Below the pieces are notes generated by a model that had not been told where the DNA came from, did no database searches, and was given only the letters and a program-made list of their open reading frames with translations. From assembly GCA_011037195.1 (NCBI GenBank), contig JAAEAF010000266.1, positions 1 through 64,000 on the forward strand: a stretch of 64,000 nt of DNA, written 5' to 3'. Each line of letters starts with the position of its first letter. Position 1 is the first letter of the stretch. Positions 23,060-34,583 of the stretch are shown one piece after another. The translations under genes were made by a program, and so were the position numbers. The stretch comes from Triatoma infestans. Taxonomy: Eukaryota; Arthropoda; Insecta; Hemiptera; Reduviidae.

Positions 23060-23505
23060 GATCGGGTTGATGTTGAGCAAGTTTTAAAGGATATATTAAC
23101 CGTTCTTGAGAATCCTCCCCCCCCCCCAAAAAAACAAAAAACGTAAAAACCAATTGTGATAAACGATTTATGTTCAAATTTGACTCTAACAATGTGCACA
23201 TGCAATATAGGTGTTATAATCTTACATTATATTGAAGTAGATTTACAAGGAACGCTCCGCCCCCCCCCAAAACTCTCAAAAAATAAAATTTTTCTGGAAA
23301 ATTCTTCAATTAAAAGTATTAGGCACTTTTTATATGTAGATAGTATACGAAGTTTAAAGAAAATCCGTTGGAGCCGGTTTCGAAAAAATTGCAGGAAAAA
23401 AAATCGACTGGGAAAGATGCATTTTCCAGATGATGGATTTTATGCGTAAACTTCGCACACAGGCCAATTGCTAAAAATCATCTTTTTCTTACTCAGAGGA
23501 TCTTA
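23060..23505 (+). repeat. Partial Helitron-like repeat
   Basis: Internal-unit sequence (aaaatttttctggaaa, gaaaatccgttggagcc) follows the full copy. It ends where the Penelope-like element begins, in sequence resembling the family's ggacctcaaaacgg segment. Confidence 0.6.
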
Positions 23506-23867
23506 AAACATCTATCTCAAAAGATGTAAAATTTATTCTAGAACAAGACAACCAAATTTCTTTCCTAGACACTCTTTTACACGACATCCGGACCAAATAT
23601 TCACATACAATAGGTACAGCAAACCTACTTACTCCAGCAGACTTCTACATTTCCTTTCAAATCAGCCCTTTTACATCATAAAATTAATTCCATCAAAAAC
23701 TTATATAACCGAGCCATTAACTTGTCTGCAGAATCCATTCCAGAACGACAATATCAACCAAATATACCTGCACACCAAATAACCGTAAGGTTCATTGCTC
23801 AAACAAAAAAAAAAAAATAAAAATAAAATACACAACATTCTACTACAAAATCATTATCCACATTACC

Positions 23868-24351
23868 TGAAATGTATTTGGTGTGTTGTGTTGTTGTGGT
23901 AATGATAGATTGTGGTGTGAGCGGTTTAGTAAAGGGTTTATGTGTACGTTTGAGATAGAGATAGAAGTATTAAGAAATAATCAAGTGATCACACTGTTAA
24001 CCATAAATATATTCTCTTAAAATAACAACTACAAGTTGTTTGCAATGAATGTAAAAAGCTTTATTAATATAGTTAGATTGATTTTACTTAAAGTGAATGC
24101 TTAAACTGGCACTGATGTTTGCTGGTCGAATGTCTGGTTCAGACTGTCCTGAATGAATGCCTTCTAATTGCTAGTTCAAATTTTCACCTGTAAGAAGAAG
24201 GGGTAGACAATGCTAACCGAGTTCTATGAACTCTAAAAACAATGGTGGTCTTCTACCTGAATAGTCCCTTTTGCCAGCGAATGTTAAATTTTCTTCTTAA
24301 TTTTGATAATTTCAAATAAAATATATTTTTATATTTCTGGCATCCATCGCA
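23868..24351 (+). mobile_element. Solo LTR inside the Penelope-like element
   Basis: A 484-bp copy from TGAAATGTATTTGG to gcatccatcgca. ACCT occurs at the left boundary (23865-23868, sharing one T with the LTR) and right after it (24352-24355). The Penelope frame resumes beyond it. Confidence 0.7.
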
Positions 24352-25189
24352 ACCTCATCCTCAAAACTTTCCATAAACTAAAAAAACAACCCTTAAAAAC
24401 CACCAGCCATTCCATGCCTGAACCATCTATATTCCGTTCTTTCATCTACACAAATACCATTTCATACAAAATCATTCATATTCTAAAGTCTATCATTCCT
24501 AATCTCCAATCTGGTCTCTACTCCTCCAATAAACTCAGCAAACTGTTCTCTAATCTCAAAGACCCCATTGAAACTTATGACCAAATGAATTCTGTTTCTA
24601 GCATACTTTGCACTGCACCAAACTGTAACGCATATTACATTGGTGAATCAAACAATAACTACGAAACAGACTTAGGCAACATGAACTGCACTAACTAACA
24701 AAAAAATTGACATTACAGCCCTCACAAAACATGCACTCATCCTTGCTTGCCCATTCCTTTGATTTCCGAAATGCTTCTGTCCTAACCACCCATACCAACT
24801 ACCTGAAGGGACTACTTTCTGAATCCATCCACATTAACCTCAACCCTAACTCCATCAACTACAAAAAAGACAAGGACATCATTACCTCTTCTTACAATAA
24901 CATTTTCCGCTTCCTCAAAACTTTCCACTTATTTTCTAGTTTATATACATTCATTTATTTCTCTTATAACTACTAATTGATTTGTTTTTCATTTCTACCA
25001 CTCTTCATATTTCCCAACTTGTAAATTTCCCCCATTAAGATTAAGGTACATAACCAAACAATAACCTCCTCTAACATTTAACTCTCCATTCGTCCTTAAC
25101 AGGTATCTATCGTTTTAATATTGTTTAATCATGATAAGTTTTAATTTTTATCATACAAATTACTGTATTTCCGTATTTTTTTGTTTTGA

Positions 25190-25230
25190 GTTCTTGAGGA
25201 AGGACACCAAAGGTGTCCGAAATGTCGAAT
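25190..25230 (+). ncRNA. Hammerhead-ribozyme-like motif of the Penelope-like element
   Basis: Read as a type I hammerhead: stem I GTTC/GAAT; core TTGAGGA (consensus CTGANGA with the first C changed to T); one unpaired A; stem II GGACACC/GGTGTCC, seven perfect pairs with an AAA loop; GAAAT; minimal stem III; and GTC as the cleavage triplet. It lies about 210 bp downstream of the GIY-YIG frame. Penelope-like elements are known to carry minimal hammerheads in their terminal repeats. The core change suggests weak or lost activity. Confidence 0.6.
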
Positions 25231-25260
25231 AAACATTTTAAAAATAAAAAGTTTTTTCAT

Positions 25261-26640
25261 TCGCTTCAGCCAACTAATATTTTGCTTGTTTATTTAACAA
25301 CGGTCAAATATAACTGTTGTTTACATTATAATTACTGAAGTAGATTTAACAAGAATTTAAGAACTGTAATCTGTTGAGATTTTGCCCCGATGGGAAAATC
25401 AGAATATATTCTCAATCATTCTAATATTACTAATTCGGTCTTTTTTGTTATTACATAAAATCAACAGAAAACGTTACATCTTTTTAGAGTACTAAACTTG
25501 TTTTTTTCTATGTTTAATGTATTAGTAAAAGAGAATGTTTATTTCATTTTGTGTGTAGAATGTGTTCATTCTTAAATTGCATGCTGCCTGCAAGATTTTT
25601 ATGAGGTATGATACTTTCTAACATAGTACAATAATTTTTTAAAATATAAAAAAATAAGGGTTGTGATTTGTCAATGGACCATTCATCAGATTTGAATCCA
25701 TATAGGCCAGCCTTTTTATGCATTAGTGTTGGAATAAATTCTAGACCGAATCGATAATCAATAGCTAATTATCTGTTTTTTAATTTTTAATTAACCACAT
25801 TAAATTATTATAACTAATTAATAATTTACTCAATATGAGATAAAAAAACAAATTCTAAGAAATATTATTTGTAATTTCAAATTTAGCGTTACAATATTTT
25901 AGATTTTATTAAATTAATGAAATTTTAATGTTTTATCTTTTTTCATTTTTTAATACATTTCTTTTTATGAATTTTGATTAAAACAAAAATAAAATTTCAG
26001 TTTTATGTGACTCAGATAGATAATGTGAGAGTTTATAATCTCAGTTACAATGAACTGAGGATTTTGTTATTAATACTTGAAGATTTTCAAATTTATATCT
26101 AGAGTCTTGATCAATGTTTCTAAATCTTACTGTATCTAATACTGTTCTATATTAGATGAGATGTGTTGGTTCTCAATCAGATAATCAATATGTCTGTTGT
26201 ATTCTAATGGAGTCGAGGATATTAGTTATTCGAATTAGAGTTATGAATACGATAAACAAATTAAATAATATTATCCTATACTGATTGCCATTAATATGTT
26301 ATATGTAATACTTCATTTCTTCTTAATTGATGTGAAATACGTAACTGTGTGTGTATGCTTAAAAGTGTTTAGTGGTAGATTAATGTTTCGATTTTTCAAT
26401 CTGAGCTCTGGCGCTCTATAAACAAACTGTTCTTAATAATTTCATGTCATAAAGAGCACAAATTGCTTGTTTACACAAATAAGTAATGGGAATCGATATT
26501 AAGTGTTTCATAACATTTTCCATGTGCACGGCATGAACATCTAAACAAAACTCGAATACCTGGGCCATCACTGTAAACATTTTTCCAACTAATGCGTGCG
26601 GATAATAACAATGAGCTAATCATTCTGACAGATTAGTAAC
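25261..26640. other. AT-rich stretch, no gene seen
   Basis: No repeat end, domain or coding-like composition was found. Confidence 0.3.
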
Positions 26641-26865
26641 CGGGAAGAGTGGGATTAGCTTAAAGGTAGCCAGCTCAAATAAAATCATGAAGTTCCCGAG
26701 TTCGCGTCCAGCAATGTACAGATTATCTTTCTACAAATATATTATTTATGCTATAGATCTGCTCGCTATAAGAGCCTCTACAGCTCACTGACCGGTGAAG
26801 AACAGTGTAGTTTGTAAATCTCGAGGCTGGCTAGTGCTCTTTGAAGCACCGTGAGCCAATGATCG
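26641..26865 (+). mobile_element. Old, diverged SINE copy
   Basis: The head gggattagcttaaaggtagc and box B gagttcgcgtccagc, then cactgaccggtgaagaacag, match the family colinearly but with many substitutions, more than in the other copies. Confidence 0.55.
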
Positions 26866-29676
26866 CAAAAAATACAGGAAAATTTTCCGCTTGAGACAAC
26901 AATATTATAGAATGTGTTTCAAAACTTTCCTTCAAATTCTTTAATAAAAATAAATGTATTCCTACCTAGAATATTTACAGACTCGACTTTGATAACCACT
27001 GATCTGCATTAGTTCTTTATTTGAAACTGGGCGTACAATAAAAACATCTGATGTGACCCAATTAAATAGTGTTGTAGTTATAAGGGAATACATTATCTTT
27101 GTAACTTTGATATCAGTAATTAACTTTTGCATATTTTAAAAGTTCTTAGTCATTCTTATTTATACTACTTTCATGATTTGTATGTTAGTTAGACTATCAC
27201 TTTGCGAGATAGTTTTAAATGTCCTTTTTTTTACAGATTTTCTTCTGAATAGAATGTTAAAGATTCATGTTTTTATTCATTCTTTCTGCATTAGATTATA
27301 CTTCAAGGAACTGTTAACACAATTGACTCTGTAAACGCAAGTGTTTTACCTTAGGTATTTCATAGATGGCTTTAGATGGATGGAACTGATCTATTTTAAG
27401 AACAAAAGAGATCACGATGAATGGTCCACTGTTTTCTAAGCTGATGTTAATGCTATTCTCTGTTGTATTTTGGATGATCGTGTATGAAATTCAAATTCAG
27501 AAGAGTTTTGTATCGGTTCGGCCTATGTATCGGATATGTTGAAGGCATTAAATTCTTGCCTTCGGAAAAAGTGTCTGTGGAAGATCTTACGCTATTCTCC
27601 TTTAAGATTATTGTCTGAATTTCTTAAACATTGTGAAAACTATGAGGAACAGAACTAAATTTGGATTTTTGTTCTATACCCGGTTTTCTTTGAGGTAGGT
27701 ATACGGCCCCACAGAAGCTTTGGAAAGCAAAGGGTTTGGCCAAGATGAACAGATTGCTTGTTTCTCTTGTTGCGCTTTTTAAAAGATTATATTCTGGGAA
27801 TGATTTGAGGTTTGAACTGAAAAAGTTTTCTTTTGAGTGAAGTATGCCTCAGCAGATGTTATGCAATTTTATATACCAAAAAAAAAAGCAATTTCCACTT
27901 TTTATTTTCCGTTGACCAGGTGCTTTGCATGACTAATATTGTGTTTGAAAAGGATTTTGGAAGTTTTATTGGTTCAGATGAGGATCAGATGTAGAAAAAC
28001 TTCCAAATGTTTGGTTAAAAGAAAGCAATGAAAGAAGACAAAGGACATAATAAGGCACAATGTTTGGACAAAACAAAAGAATGTGTATTGATTATTTGGA
28101 ATCATTAAGATTAACATGTTGTTAACACTTCATATTTACCTAGCGGTAATAACCAAAAAAAGGTGAAGAAATAAAATCAAAGAATAGCTGCGTGAAGGTG
28201 TTTTTTCCAGAAACCTTCATAACTTTCGACATTATACTCATAATATCCTTGCATTTATAAACATTTTGAGACTAATTGGGTTTATATTGGCAAAACCTAG
28301 ATTTTAAACAAAAATTATTTTGGAAAGAAATTATTTAGGCTCTATCTGTAGTACCAAGTAGGAGTTCCAAAGTAGGAAATGGAGTACTGGAGTAACTGAA
28401 GAAGAATGAAGATCTTGGGCAAAAATAAGTAAATCTGGAAGAAACTCTAGAAAAGACTGAAGAACGAAGTTGTAGTTTTTTACTCGTAACGGTTACAGAA
28501 CCATGAGAATATTGCGAGATGAGAAACTGGGCACTTAAGAGAGAAAATATCATACAAGCCTTCACATATTTAGTATCATTTCATTGCATCGTATAACCAG
28601 TTTGTTGTGTTCAGGAATTACTGGCTATTGACTCGCGGGTAACTGGACTGCTCTCAAAATGTTTTTTATTAGGTGTCGCTTTGTAGGCCAAACTTTTGAC
28701 TGCCTTGTGTTATCCTCTTCAGTCTTGCACAGGCTATATGAAACAATGCAGACAGGAAGTGAACTCGTATATCCTGATAGCAGCTCTGTATTTGTTTTTT
28801 GTTTTTTTATTTTTATTTTTAGGTGAAATATAAATAAGTTAATAAATTACTAATTAAAAAAATAAAATAAAAAAAATTACAAGAACAAAAAAGTCTTTGA
28901 ACCTAAATAAATTGAAACATCAAAACAGGAAATTCGTTTTCTGAATTTTAAGCGGAAATAAGAATATAACAAAATAAAGTGAACTTTTTTTCTTTTCTTT
29001 TTTTTAAATAAAGTATTCATAAAAAATAAAATGATAAAAAAAAAAAAACTTAACTGGAGCACCAGGTAAAATGACAGTATAGAATTAAAAGTTATTTCAC
29101 ACAGGTTAATTCCCTCTTGTTGATTCCAAAACTACCGCATTAGTTTGTGTGTGCTGTTTATCTCATTAAACGATTGCGACAATATCTTTACCAACACGAA
29201 CACCTTGCGTGTCTTTTACAAGTAAAATACAGGGCTACCAACTAAAATTACAAATTATAAATATACTCTTTCTGTTTTTTTTTTCCTTTTAACAATTCAC
29301 AGTGTTGTCCTACAAACTTGTCATGTACTTTTAATAAAAAAAAAAAAAAAAAACTATATGGTGTGCCTTTAATTTTATACTCTATTTATTTTCTTTTCTT
29401 TTCTTTCTGTAACTGCATGTTCATACCAACTTTCTATTCTTTTTTTTATTTATGTTTTGTACTTTGTCGTTAGCTGATTGTGCACGTGTGTTATGTACCC
29501 CTTAATAAATAAGGTGGATTTTTTTGTTAATTAAATTAGTTGTTTAAAAAAAAAGATAATGAATTATATATAATTCTTTTTTTTTTTTTTTTTTTTTAGT
29601 AAATTAAAAAATATTAATATTTAAAAATTGATTATTGTGATTATTGTTTGGGGCGTGTTATTGCCTCAATGAGTAG
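26866..29676. other. Intronic stretch before the DIP exon
   Basis: Mostly unrecognised and less repetitive than the surroundings. A 52-codon open segment at about 27508-27660 has balanced composition but no motif. The final 400 bp are T- and A-rich with poly-A/T runs. No other exon was identified. Confidence 0.3.
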
Positions 29677-29862
29677 GTAGCCTGGATCAAGGCGGACACA
29701 AAGGCCATCCTGGCGATACATGAACATGTGATAACCAACAACGCCCGGCTGTCTGTCACACATAATGATGACAACACTTGGACACTAAATATGAGAGGTG
29801 TTCGCCGTGAAGATCGGGGTACATATATGTGCCAAGTGAATACAGATCCAATGAAAAGCCAG
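29677..29862 (+). CDS. DIP-family immunoglobulin exon (second half of Ig1)
   Basis: Internal exon of a Dpr-interacting protein, an IgLON/lachesin-type adhesion protein that acts at the neuronal surface and pairs with Dpr proteins. The 62 codons start at the Ig1 core tryptophan (VAW), contain the family stretch HVITNNARLSVTH, the DRGTYMC strand that supplies the second cysteine of the Ig1 disulfide, and end in NTDPMKSQ, a hallmark of DIPs. The acceptor is gagtag before GTA and the donor is CAG before gtatat. The exon is phase 0 at both ends, 186 bp, with no stop. The downstream partner exon at 48841 continues in the same phase. The gene's first exons (signal peptide and first Ig1 cysteine) were not found in the window. 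Which DIP paralogue this is cannot be decided from one and a half domains. A lachesin or another IgLON relative is less likely because of NTDPMKSQ. Confidence 0.93.
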
Positions 29863-30333
29863 GTATATGCAATACATTATTATTAGTACTATTATTATTA
29901 TCTTATAGAATCATACATGTATATTATATTGATAATTGCAATCGTATATACATTATGTTGCATTATTGACTTTTGCTAATTAATAGTAAATACGAAATTC
30001 CAAATTTTACTCATTTGTCCTAACGTAAGCACAATCCACCAATAACAACTTACTAAGAGAATGATTACATTGTAGGGAGCGCTAATAATATTGAACAAGC
30101 AAAAGCACATTTGTATTTTAACGTCTCTGATTCCTCAGAATCTTCTAAAAACAATTTGTTCAACAACAAAAAAATGTTGCAAATAAAAGTGATTGGTTTT
30201 ACCTGTGTAGTGGTTTTTTTTTTTTCTGGCATTCTGTATTTATACAGATAGCCATTATTATTGTTTCGGACGTTGACAAATTTTGGTGGAAAATTTGTCT
30301 ATTTTGTTTGTGTATTGGGTGGGTGTATGGATA

Positions 30334-30830
30334 TTAGTGTATTATATTGTCTATTGCATTAGTATTGTTCGTCTTTATGTACCTGTACAATTCCAAATAT
30401 ATATCGTCTTTATTGTGTGCCAAAATGGTGTGTAAATTTGGTAGTAGTGGACAATTAGTCTGTACTAACGCCTTCCACAGCTGATCTCTATCGTGTGTGT
30501 ATTTTTCGCTAATATAGGCTAATATTATGTGGTTAGAGTCGGCTACGGATACTTGATCACAAGAGCAGAATGGGTCAATTGTGACCTAGCCTATGCGAGG
30601 CTAGGTGATGCGGTAAATAGTTATGATTAAATCTAAGCCTGTTTATTGTAGTGTAAAATTTTCTATTTTCGGAATAATTGTGGAACCAGGGGTTTTCCGG
30701 GTATACCAGTTTGTTCGGGGATCTGTAAAATTTACCTTATCGGTTTTGATGATTTTGTATACCATTCTTCCCATCTATGATAGGCATAACATTTTATAAT
30801 GGTTTTTAATATCAGATGTAGATAATATTT
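30334..30830 (-). pseudogene. LINE C-terminus (minus strand), part after the nested LTR
   Basis: The minus strand is open for 81 codons (30576-30334): DPFCSCDQVSVADSNHIILAY, then DRDQLWKALVQTNCP, then YRYIKTNNTNAIDNIIH and a stop. Just upstream in another frame is RKFYTTINRLRFNHNYLPHHLA. Together these are the post-RNase-H region of a Jockey-type polymerase. It is the continuation of the fragment at 31250-31605. Confidence 0.7.
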
Positions 30831-31204
30831 TTTAACGCAGCCAGTGGTGCCATCTAGGAGAGGAAGTAGATACTTCAAGTATTCTTAGTGGCCGCTAGGA
30901 AGCGCTGACGACGCGCTCTAGTTCTATATGGAAGGATTGAGAAGATTCTCCACCGGTATAAATAGTGAGACCGCAGAGAATTTTGCAGAGTTTTCTAGTT
31001 ACAAACGAAGTGTACGTTTGTGTAAAGTGTATAAAAAGTGAACAAAGTGAACTTTTGTGGTTTAAACTGTGAATTAATTATTATCAAGTTTTGTATTTTG
31101 TAACAATAAATTGGTGTTTTCTGTATTGAAGTTTAGAGTATTTTATCTATACGAACCCACTTATAACTAGTTGCAGTAGCCAGTTTAGAGTGAAAAACGT
31201 TACA
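30830..31204 (+). mobile_element. 375-bp solo LTR with TATA box
   Basis: Interrupts a minus-strand LINE. ATATT flanks both sides (30825-30829, 31205-31209). It contains ccggtataaatagtgagacc (TATAAATA at 30957) and an aataaa at about 31104, consistent with promoter and polyadenylation signals. A second copy of equal length lies inverted at 50221. Confidence 0.7.
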
Positions 31205-31249
31205 ATATTGATGTACGGAACTTGCATTAGAGCAGCCATTTTCGTTTCC

Positions 31250-31605
31250 CGGAATCAGGTTTTTCGTTTCCTAAGAACCCACAATGACCCTTCACCCATA
31301 TTAATCAGACCGATCCACCATTGGTGGTCAACTTCTTTATCATATTTATAGTGTCCAGAATTAGGAAAGAAGGGTCATTACCTACCTGTATGTTTCAGTC
31401 TCTGTAAAACGCTTTTACTTTCAATCATGATGAGAGACTGCTTTATATTGGAATACTGAATGTTATATAAACACTTATTTATAGCTATTAGTTCAGCTGT
31501 GAATATGGAGGCTGTGTGATTAAGTTTGTATTGTAATCCGACTGTTGATGATAGACTGAGCATCCCACAACATCCGCACTTTTTGGTCCGTCCGTATAAA
31601 AGTGA
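31250..31605 (-). pseudogene. LINE RNase H domain (minus strand)
   Basis: Minus-strand order: YTDGPKSADVVGCSVYHQQ (first RNase H strand and Asp), a frameshift, then HTASIFTAELIAINKCLYNIQ (the helix with the catalytic Glu) and SLIMIESKSVLQRL (the DSKS motif, here ESKS), stop, then IWVKGHCGFLGNE (the last RNase H motif, usually WVPGHxGIxGNE). Frameshifts and a stop make it a relic. The rest of the same LINE continues at 30334-30830 after the inserted LTR. Confidence 0.8.
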
Positions 31606-31649
31606 TCGTAATGAGCGAACTTTTGGCCTCTACCTGTTAGTTATTATTA

Positions 31650-32130
31650 CATATTACATGAAATCGTTGCAGCAGTTTTCGAGAAAATTCAAAAAACCTC
31701 AAAACCTTCAGTAAACTTGCACTCCCGTTTAACAGATTGTCTTCAAGTTTTGAAAACCTAACAATGCCTCTAATGAATATTATATAGGTGGCAGAACCAT
31801 ATATTTGTACTCTGAAGTAATACTTTAGAGGTAAGCATAACGCTACTGTTTCCCCCCAGAACCCTCCAAAAATATAGATTTCCCGGGAAACTTTTTCAAA
31901 TAAAAGTGATAGGCATTTATGTGTATAGACTGATAGTATACAAAGTTTGAAGAAAATCATAAGGAGTATATCGCGTATAATCGAAAAAAAACTTACTAAA
32001 GTCGATTCTGTAAAGTTTGTATTTTGCACGGAATACTTTGTGTCAGATGCGATGGTAGTTATCTAAACGGAATAAGAGCTTTCTGTGATTTTCCGCTCTA
32101 GTGAGATATTCTGTTCACCTTTTTCTTGGA
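31650..32130 (+). repeat. Partial Helitron-like repeat
   Basis: Internal unit and 3' part (gcactcccgtttaacagatt, tataggtggcagaacc, cccgggaaac) ending near gtcaaagaaagta, directly before the next copy. Confidence 0.6.
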
Positions 32131-32156
32131 GTCAAAGAAAGTAAAAAAAAAAAAAA

Positions 32157-33138
32157 TTTTGGTGTGAAACACTCAAACAACTTTCTCTTACTCCTGTTCT
32201 CAAAATTGTAATTGACAAATGTTATAGTCTGTGTACCAAACTTCGACGAAATTCGTCGAAAATTGAAAAAAAACAGTTCAGTAAAAGCATACTTCCGGTT
32301 TACTAATTTTCTTAAAACTCGGCAATTTTGGCCATCTATTTATTTCTAATTAATTTTGTTTGAATGATAGAATTGTACAATCAACTATGATAGCAATTTA
32401 GAGGAAATCCTCACCCCTCCCCTAAAAGTGCCCTTAAATGAATTTCACCAGAGAAACTTTTTTAATTATAAGATGTAGATCTTTGCATGTTTTGTTTATA
32501 TACGAAGTTTAAAGAAAATCGTCGGAGCCATTTTTGTGAAAATCGCGAAAAAGTTAAGAAATCATTTAGTAAAGTGTTAAAATAAACGCACTTCCGGTTA
32601 TCCGATTTTTTCCAAACTCGGAACTTCAACAACATATTTAATTCTAATTAACTGAAGGCAGAATTGTCTAATAAACTGAAATAGCACTTTAAATGAAAAC
32701 CTAACCCCACCCTCCCCCCCAAACCCTTAAATAAATTTTCCCGGAGAAATGTTGCAAATAAAAGTTATAGCTCTTTGTATATGTAGTTGATAAAAACAAG
32801 TTTAAAGAAATTCGTCGGAGCCATTTTTGTGAAAATTGCAAAAACGTAAAAAACAAAAAAACTATTAGAGTGGTACTTCCGGTTGAGGAATTTTGACAGA
32901 TAACTTACTGTCAGATCCCATGGTGATAGCTAAACGGAATATCAAGTTTCAACTTTCTACGGTTTTTCGTTTTTGAGCTATGCTGTTCACAAACATACAA
33001 ATACACACACACACACATTTGCTAAAAACCACTTTTTTGGACTCAGGGGAGCTCAAAACGGATATTTCCGGTGAAAACTCGATATCGAAAATTTGATACG
33101 ATTACAATACTTCCTCTTACTGGGAGTAAGAGAAAGTA
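32157..33138 (+). mobile_element. Helitron-like element, near full length
   Basis: A 982-bp copy. The left end ggtgtgaaacactc has lost its leading TC. Units sit at acttccgg 32291, 32591 and 32876. The terminal hairpin is acttcctcttact ggg agtaagagaaagt. An (AC)n run occurs near 33005, as in the other copies. Confidence 0.75.
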
Positions 33139-33550
33139 CAAAAACAATCTGGTGTGAAACACTCACACAACTTTCTCTTACTTTTGTTAGTCAATTATAT
33201 CAAAATAGCAAATTTTGTGTAAATATAGGGGCGTTAAGTGGATAAGTAACTAAGTACTTATCATACCTTGGCAAGTAGAGAAGTGATTATATTCTAGCCC
33301 AATAGAGCGCACCAAAAAAAAACTGAACCAACTGCAAATAACATTTGAAATTTAAACGCCACAAATTCTGCACAACTATCCAATCAATCAACTTTTTGGG
33401 GGGGAAAATGTTTGAAATAATTGTTTTATATCTGTTACTAAGTTAAATGAAATCATTATAAACGTTTTCGCGAAGATTCTAAAAAAAAAACTCAAAAACC
33501 TACTTTGTAAGGCGCACGTGAGTGTATAAACTGTATTTGCTCTGTGCAAA

Positions 33551-33651
33551 TCTGTGTTATTACACTGCCTGAAAAACGCATCCCGAAGATGGGCGAACGC
33601 CCGAAACCGGTTGATGACCACAAAATGAAGCAGGCTACCACGGAAAATGTC
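33551..33651 (+). repeat. Direct repeat 1 with hammerhead-like core
   Basis: A 101-bp repeat matching 34483-34583 with a handful of substitutions, starting tctgtgtta and ending ggaaaatgtc. See the ncRNA entries for the core. Confidence 0.8.
33579..33616 (+). ncRNA. Hammerhead-like motif, upstream copy
   Basis: Stem I CATC/GATG; core CCGAAGA (one T-to-C change from CTGAAGA); unpaired T; stem II GGGC/GCCC with loop GAAC; GAAAC; stem III ACC/GGT; cleavage triplet position GTT. The core change at the U of CUGA is expected to reduce or abolish cleavage. Confidence 0.6.
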
Positions 33652-33665
33652 AGCAAATTTTGTCA

Positions 33666-33817
33666 GAGTGTTCTGAATAATGGTTCACTAGCAAATTTTG
33701 TCTGCTCATTTATTAAGTTTTGTGTTTTCCGCTTATATATATATATATATATATATATACAAAATCTTAATAAATGAACAGACAAAATTTGCTAGTGAAC
33801 CATTATTCAGAACACTC
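33666..33817. repeat. Long hairpin: 52-nt arms around a (TA)n loop
   Basis: Arms 33666-33717 and 33766-33817 are reverse complements with a single mismatch. The 48-nt loop contains (TA)n. It sits between the two hammerhead-like repeats and would fold into a long near-perfect duplex in RNA. Confidence 0.85.
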
Positions 33818-34482
33818 TTCCCACAATAGCAACAGAAACACAATTACACACGCAACAAATAGTTCTTAAATAGATTTTAAGGTTAGGTTTAGTTTTAAAT
33901 CTACTATGTACATATAACTTTACTAGTTTACATATATATATATTTAAAAAAAAAAAAAAAAAAAAAGTGCGTATTTGGATGATGTATGTGAGAGATGATG
34001 TGACATAGTTTGTGGGATGCATAATAAAAACTTAATTATATAAGAAAACATAATTAGGTATACATGCTTGCGAGGATGTGAGGGCTGCGTGAAAAAGTGA
34101 AAGAGTGACTGGAGTTTCTTAATTCTTTGGAACTGGAAAACTTAACTTAATTATATAAAAAATCGTTCAGTTTTAAACGAATGAATGAATTTTAAAGTGT
34201 TAGTTTAATCGTTGTTTAATTTTATTTAGATTTATTTTGTGTATCTTATTTTTTATTTTTTGTATATTCTTAATATTTTGGTTAGTTAATTGTGAAGTAA
34301 GTCTCCTTCCAACAACAGAGTTTAAAGATTAGACCCCCGCGTCCACTGTAAGAAAAGAATTTGCTCTTTAACAACCCAAACACGTGTTTTCCCACCCATC
34401 TGGCCACATCCCTTTACCTAGTTTAAGAGTTTAGTATTTAAAAACACACCTCAGTTAGTGTGAAGCTAAGTCTCTGTACGAG

Positions 34483-34583
34483 TCTGTGTTGGCACACTGT
34501 CTGAAAAACGCATCCTGAAGATGGGCGAACGCCCGAAACCGGTCGATAACCACAAAATGAAGCAGGCTACCACGGAAAATGTC
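34483..34583 (+). repeat. Direct repeat 2 with hammerhead-like core
   Basis: Offset from repeat 1 by exactly 932 bp along its length. It retains the better core sequence. Confidence 0.8.
34511..34548 (+). ncRNA. Hammerhead ribozyme candidate with intact core
   Basis: Stem I ATC/GAT (short); core CTGAAGA, a match to CUGANGA; one unpaired T; stem II GGGC/GCCC with loop GAAC; GAAAC; stem III ACC/GGT; cleavage triplet GTC with the cut expected after 34544. All conserved core bases are present. The extra nucleotide between the core and stem II is shared with the motifs at 25190 and 60351, pointing to a common family. Confidence 0.7.

Larger units (their letters stand above)
23510..25260 (+). pseudogene. 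Penelope-like retroelement, C-terminal RT to GIY-YIG
   Basis: Traceable Penelope-like protein: a thumb-type segment (NQISFLDTLLHDI at about 23550), HHKINSIKNLYNRAINLSAESIPERQ at about 23680, a break caused by a 484-bp LTR at 23868, then HRNLILKTFHKLKKQPL and the endonuclease motif CTAPNCNAYYIGES near 24640. After a frameshift near 24695 comes the family's C-terminus (THTNYLKGLLSESIHINLNPNSINYKKD...IF) to the stop at 24976. The GIY-YIG domain nicks DNA for priming. A hammerhead-like motif lies in the 3' region at 25190. The N-terminal RT is missing and there are several frameshifts, so it is inactive. Confidence 0.75.

Noticed and set aside
33551..34583. CRISPR-like array, because of repeated palindromic units
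   Set aside because: There are only two 101-bp repeats 932 bp apart in a eukaryotic genome; the palindromes are ribozyme-type stems and a MITE-like hairpin.
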